Source: Pseudomonas fluorescens
GTDB lineage: Bacteria > Pseudomonadota > Gammaproteobacteria > Pseudomonadales > Pseudomonadaceae
Reading direction: 5' to 3'
DNA: 64,000 nt
Assembly (NCBI RefSeq): GCF_902497855.1
Contig: NZ_CABVHU010000004.1
Location: 124,001 to 188,000 of the forward strand
Numbering within the stretch: the first letter of the stretch is position 1; every line of letters starts with the position of its first letter. This document shows positions 61,142 through 64,000 of this stretch, piece by piece. The position numbers and the translations under genes were made by a program. The notes under the pieces are model-generated. The model had not been told where the DNA came from, did no database searches, and worked only from the letters and a program-made list of their open reading frames with translations.

Positions 61142-61513
61142 TTACTCGTGGTGGAGAACGGCGGCGGCCTGTGGATGCAGGCTGTAGCTCTTGTCCGGAT
61201 TCAGGGTGATTACGCCTTCGCCGCACAGGCGCTTCAACACTTCCCGCACACTGAGAAACGACAGCGGGATGTCCAGGTCCAGCAAGTGACTGTGCACGCC
61301 TCGCACCCCCAGGCTGCGGTCGCTGTCGGCGGCGGTGAGCAAGGCGTCGATGACTTTCAGGCGAATCAGACTGGTGCGCAGGCCAAAGCTCTTGAGCAGG
61401 AACCTGATCCGCTCGTTGCCGTGGCGCTCGGTGCGTTGATCGAAAACGCCGGAGCCCATGGCGGTGCTCTTTGGCGCAGTGCTACCGTCCGTTGGCAGTT
61501 GCGAGTTGTACAT
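61142..61513 (-). CDS. Fur-like winged-helix regulator
   Basis: A 123-residue protein: the helical part LLKSFGLRTSLIRLKVIDALL and the SFLSVREVLKRLCGEGVITLNPDKSYSLHP wing resemble the DNA-binding half of Fur/Zur proteins. Pseudomonas genomes often label such proteins Fe2+/Zn2+ uptake regulators. The metal- and dimer-domain of true Fur proteins is missing, as only ~85 residues are folded. It may be an accessory transcription factor. It lies convergent to the small membrane protein and divergent from pvdQ. Confidence 0.8.
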   Translation of the reverse strand: MYNSQLPTDGSTAPKSTAMGSGVFDQRTERHGNERIRFLLKSFGLRTSLIRLKVIDALLTAADSDRSLGVRGVHSHLLDLDIPLSFLSVREVLKRLCGEGVITLNPDKSYSLHPQAAAVLHHE

Positions 61514-61672
61514 GCAAAAACTCCTTTTCAGAGCCTGAACCGGAAAATGTGATGAGTGCTCTCATTCAATTAGACGTATGAGCCGGGCAAATCATGAAGG
61601 CTCAGATGTAGAAATTTTGTCGCCATCGCGTCAGCACCACGTCAGATGCCGTAATGGCGGGGGCCAAAGCCC

Positions 61673-61695
61673 TAAATTTTTTTTGTTCGTTTCGT
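61673..61695 (+). promoter_or_regulatory. Possible PvdS (iron starvation) promoter before pvdQ
   Basis: CCTAAATTT followed, after 15 bases, by CGT: PvdS-dependent promoters carry TAAAT-N16-CGT. The spacing is one base short and the T-tract makes chance likely, but it sits 70 bases before pvdQ, a gene known in P. aeruginosa to depend on PvdS. Confidence 0.4.
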
Positions 61696-61764
61696 TCTTA
61701 GGGGGAGGCACATTGCGGGCAACGACGCAGGGTGTGACCTTCGTTTATACGATCAGGAGCGAGC

Positions 61765-64000
61765 GTGATTATTTCCAGGCAGTTAACCAGGTTGAGCCTT
61801 GCCGCGATGTTGGTGGGCTTGAGTCTTGCGGCAAACGCGCGTAGCCAGCCGGAGCAGGCGACTGCCGATATCCGTCGCACCAGTTTCGGCGTGCCGCATA
61901 TTCGCGCCGAGAACGAGCGCGGCCTTGGCTACGGCATTGGTTATGCCTACGCCCAGGACAACCTGTGCCTGCTGGCCAATGAGATCACCACGGTGAACGG
62001 CGAACGTTCACGCTATTTCGGCCCCGATCAGTTCACCGTCGAAGAGCGCGAAAACCGGGTGAGCGATGTGTTTTTCAGCTGGTTGAACACCCCCCGGGCC
62101 GTCGACGCATTCTGGCGGGCGCAAACCCCGGAAATTCGCCAGCTCATGGACGGTTACGTGGCCGGTTACAACCGCGCCCTGAAAGAGCGTCGGGCCCAGG
62201 GTTTGCCGCAGCAATGTCAGGGCGACTGGGTGCGGGAGATCACGCCCCAGGACCTGGTCAAGTTGACCCGTCGCCTGCTGGTCGAAGGCGGGGTCGGGCA
62301 GTTCGCCGAAGCCCTGGCCGGGGCCACCCCACCCAAAGCCACGGCTCAAACAGCCGCCGCCCCTGCGTCGTTCCAGGTCGCCGATTCGCGCATGCAGCGC
62401 TTTGCCCTGGATCGGGGCAGCAACGCGGTGGCGGTGGGCAGCGAGCGCTCCTTCAATGGCCGCGGCATGTTGCTGGCCAATCCGCATTTCCCCTGGGTCG
62501 GCGGGATGCGCTTCTATCAAATGCACCTGACCATTCCCGGCAAGCTGGACGTCATGGGCGCCGCGTTGCCCGGGTTGCCGATGATCAACATCGGTTTCAA
62601 CCAGCACCTGGCCTGGACCCACACTGTGGACTCGTCCAAGCATTTCACCCTGTACCGCCTGCAACTCGACCCCAAGGACGCGACCCGCTACCTGCTCGAC
62701 GGCCAGTCGTTGCCGATGAAGCAACAGACGGTGACCGTGAACGTGAAGCAGCCGGATGGCCAGACCCGGGCGGTGTCCCATGTGGTCTACAGCTCGCAAT
62801 TCGGCCCGATCGTGCAGTGGCCGGGGAAGCTCGACTGGGACCGTCAGTTCGCCTATAGCTTGCGCGATGCAAACCTGGATAACGATCGGGTGCTGCAGCA
62901 GTGGTACGCGATGAACCGTGCATCCAGCCTCAAGGCATTGCAGGCGTCGGTGCATGAAATCCAGGGCATCCCCTGGGTCAACACCCTGGCGGCGGACGAT
63001 CAGGGGCAGACGCTGTATATGAACCTGTCGGTGGTGCCGAACGTCAATGCCGACAAACTGGCCAAGTGCAGTGATCCCCGGGCGGGGTTGCAGATGATCG
63101 TGCTCGACGGGTCCAACAGCGCCTGCGCCTGGGATATCGACCCGCAGGCGGCGCAACAAGGCATTTATGCGGCTGACCGGTTGCCGCAACTGTTGCGCAA
63201 GGACTTTGTGCAGCACTCCAACGATTCGGCCTGGATGGCCAACCCGGCACAACCGCTCACCGGTTTCTCGCCGCTGATCAGCCAGGATAGCCAGCCTTTG
63301 GGATTGCGTTCCCGCTTTGCCCTGGATCGCCTGGGTGCCTTGAGCAAGGCCGGCCCGATTGCGGCGGCGGACCTGCAACGGATGGTCATGGACGACCAGG
63401 TGTATCAGGCTACCCAGGTGATGCCGGACCTGCTGCAATTCTGCGCGGCGGACCTGGGCGGCGATGCGCCGACGCTGGCGTCAGTGTGCGCCAGCCTCGA
63501 GGCCTGGGACCGCAGTGCGAATCTCGACACTGGCATTGGGTGGGTGCATTTCCAGAACGTCATGGAGGCGTTGCAGGAAACGCCAGATGTCTGGCGTGTC
63601 GGGTTCGATCCAGAAGATCCGCAACACACGCCCCGTGGCCTGGCGGTGGATCGTCCGCCAGTGGCGCAGGCCGTCCGCGAGGCGATGCTGGCATCGGTTG
63701 AGCAGGTCAACCAGGCGGGTCTCAAGGCTGACAGCCGCTGGGGTGACATCCAGGTGGTCAGCAGTGGCGGCCAGCAAACACCGATTCACGGCGGACCCGG
63801 TACCCTGGGGGTCTACAACGCCATCCAGAGCGTGCCGAGGACCGACGGCAAACGCGAAGTCGTCAGCGGCACCAGCTATTTGCAAGTGGTGACCTTCGAT
63901 GACCAGGGGCCGCAGGCCCAGGGGCTGCTGGCATTCTCGCTGTCCAGTGACCCGGAATCGAAGTACTCCCGGGACCAGACCCTGGCCTTTTCGCAGAAGC
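61765..64000 (+). CDS. pvdQ: PvdQ-type acylase (pyoverdine maturation/AHL acylase), 3' end cut
   Basis: A GTG start at 61765 follows AGGAGCGAGC. 745 codons are in the window; PvdQ of P. aeruginosa has 762, so only some 15-20 residues are missing. An N-terminal signal peptide (1 to about 26) is followed by the conserved [24 protein letters not shown]. The Ntn-hydrolase nucleophile is Ser219 in [10 protein letters not shown], where precursor self-cleavage occurs between Gly218 and Ser219. The [11 protein letters not shown] and [16 protein letters not shown] blocks are near-identical to PvdQ. It removes the myristate from the pyoverdine precursor in the periplasm and can cleave long AHLs. Confidence 0.96.
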   Translation, partial: MIISRQLTRLSLAAMLVGLSLAANARSQPEQATADIRRTSFGVPHIRAENERGLGYGIGYAYAQDNLCLLANEITTVNGERSRYFGPDQFTVEERENRVSDVFFSWLNTPRAVDAFWRAQTPEIRQLMDGYVAGYNRALKERRAQGLPQQCQGDWVREITPQDLVKLTRRLLVEGGVGQFAEALAGATPPKATAQTAAAPASFQVADSRMQRFALDRGSNAVAVGSERSFNGRGMLLANPHFPWVGGMRFYQMHLTIPGKLDVMGAALPGLPMINIGFNQHLAWTHTVDSSKHFTLYRLQLDPKDATRYLLDGQSLPMKQQTVTVNVKQPDGQTRAVSHVVYSSQFGPIVQWPGKLDWDRQFAYSLRDANLDNDRVLQQWYAMNRASSLKALQASVHEIQGIPWVNTLAADDQGQTLYMNLSVVPNVNADKLAKCSDPRAGLQMIVLDGSNSACAWDIDPQAAQQGIYAADRLPQLLRKDFVQHSNDSAWMANPAQPLTGFSPLISQDSQPLGLRSRFALDRLGALSKAGPIAAADLQRMVMDDQVYQATQVMPDLLQFCAADLGGDAPTLASVCASLEAWDRSANLDTGIGWVHFQNVMEALQETPDVWRVGFDPEDPQHTPRGLAVDRPPVAQAVREAMLASVEQVNQAGLKADSRWGDIQVVSSGGQQTPIHGGPGTLGVYNAIQSVPRTDGKREVVSGTSYLQVVTFDDQGPQAQGLLAFSLSSDPESKYSRDQTLAFSQK

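Overview
The window is chromosomal DNA of a fluorescent Pseudomonas, most likely the P. fluorescens group. The evidence is a pvdQ gene at the right edge, high-GC codon use, three classes of extragenic REP/REPIN palindromes typical of these species, and many genes that pseudomonads commonly carry (YbdD, GlxA-type AraC regulator, cyn genes, PvdQ, DUF3077-type protein). No rRNA, tRNA, CRISPR array, prophage or insertion sequence was seen.

Layout. 1-10 kb: two large uncharacterised membrane proteins, a bestrophin-like channel, a secreted CAP protein, a SleB-type wall hydrolase, an adenosine-specific kinase and an orphan YbdD. 10-19 kb: GlxA-family regulator, Nit1-type nitrilase, dienelactone hydrolase plus DoxX, a ProA-like aldehyde dehydrogenase, a BON protein, and the cyanate module cynR/cynS-cynT. 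20.4-37.6 kb: a 17-kb catabolic island, the centrepiece of the window. 37.6-51.8 kb: topoisomerase III, DUF427 protein, LldD-type dehydrogenase, MHS-type MFS transporter with a GMC oxidoreductase and a divergent LysR, AlkC/AlkD-like protein, KefC-like antiporter, and a protealysin/emfourin protease-inhibitor pair. 51.9-64 kb: FKBP, D-cysteine desulfhydrase-like enzyme, an ECF sigma/anti-sigma operon with a frameshifted TPR gene, a D-2-hydroxyacid dehydrogenase, an alpha/beta hydrolase, a DedA-like/DUF411 pair, a Fur-like regulator and truncated pvdQ.

The island joins three operons and one LysR gene. Operon 1 encodes an outer-membrane barrel, a Tat-dependent solute-binding protein and a complete LivGFHM-type ABC importer. 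Operon 2 encodes a second barrel protein, a Tat-exported flavoprotein whose C-terminus looks like 3-ketosteroid delta1-dehydrogenase, a c-type cytochrome and an NTF2/SnoaL-fold protein. After the LysR gene, operon 3 encodes the two-subunit hydroquinone 1,2-dioxygenase (HapCD/PnpCD type, with iron ligands visible), a semialdehyde dehydrogenase, maleylacetate reductase, hydroxyquinol 1,2-dioxygenase, a YciI protein and a Rieske ferredoxin. All three operons are preceded by the same promoter layout: a TGTT-N11-AACA LysR-type box, then 40 bases from its first base to a TTGTTG/C -35 element, then 17 bases to a TAnnnT -10 element. Spacing is identical in all three, so this is almost certainly one regulon. 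No monooxygenase that makes hydroquinone is present. My hypothesis is that a non-aromatic cyclic ketone is taken up, dehydrogenated (aromatised) in the periplasm with electrons passed to the cytochrome, and cleaved through the hydroquinone pathway to beta-ketoadipate.

Other points of interest are three tandem REPIN arrays with regular periods (135, about 155-160 and 147-148 bp), a one-base frameshift and a missing canonical start in the ECF operon, and a possible PvdS-type promoter before pvdQ.
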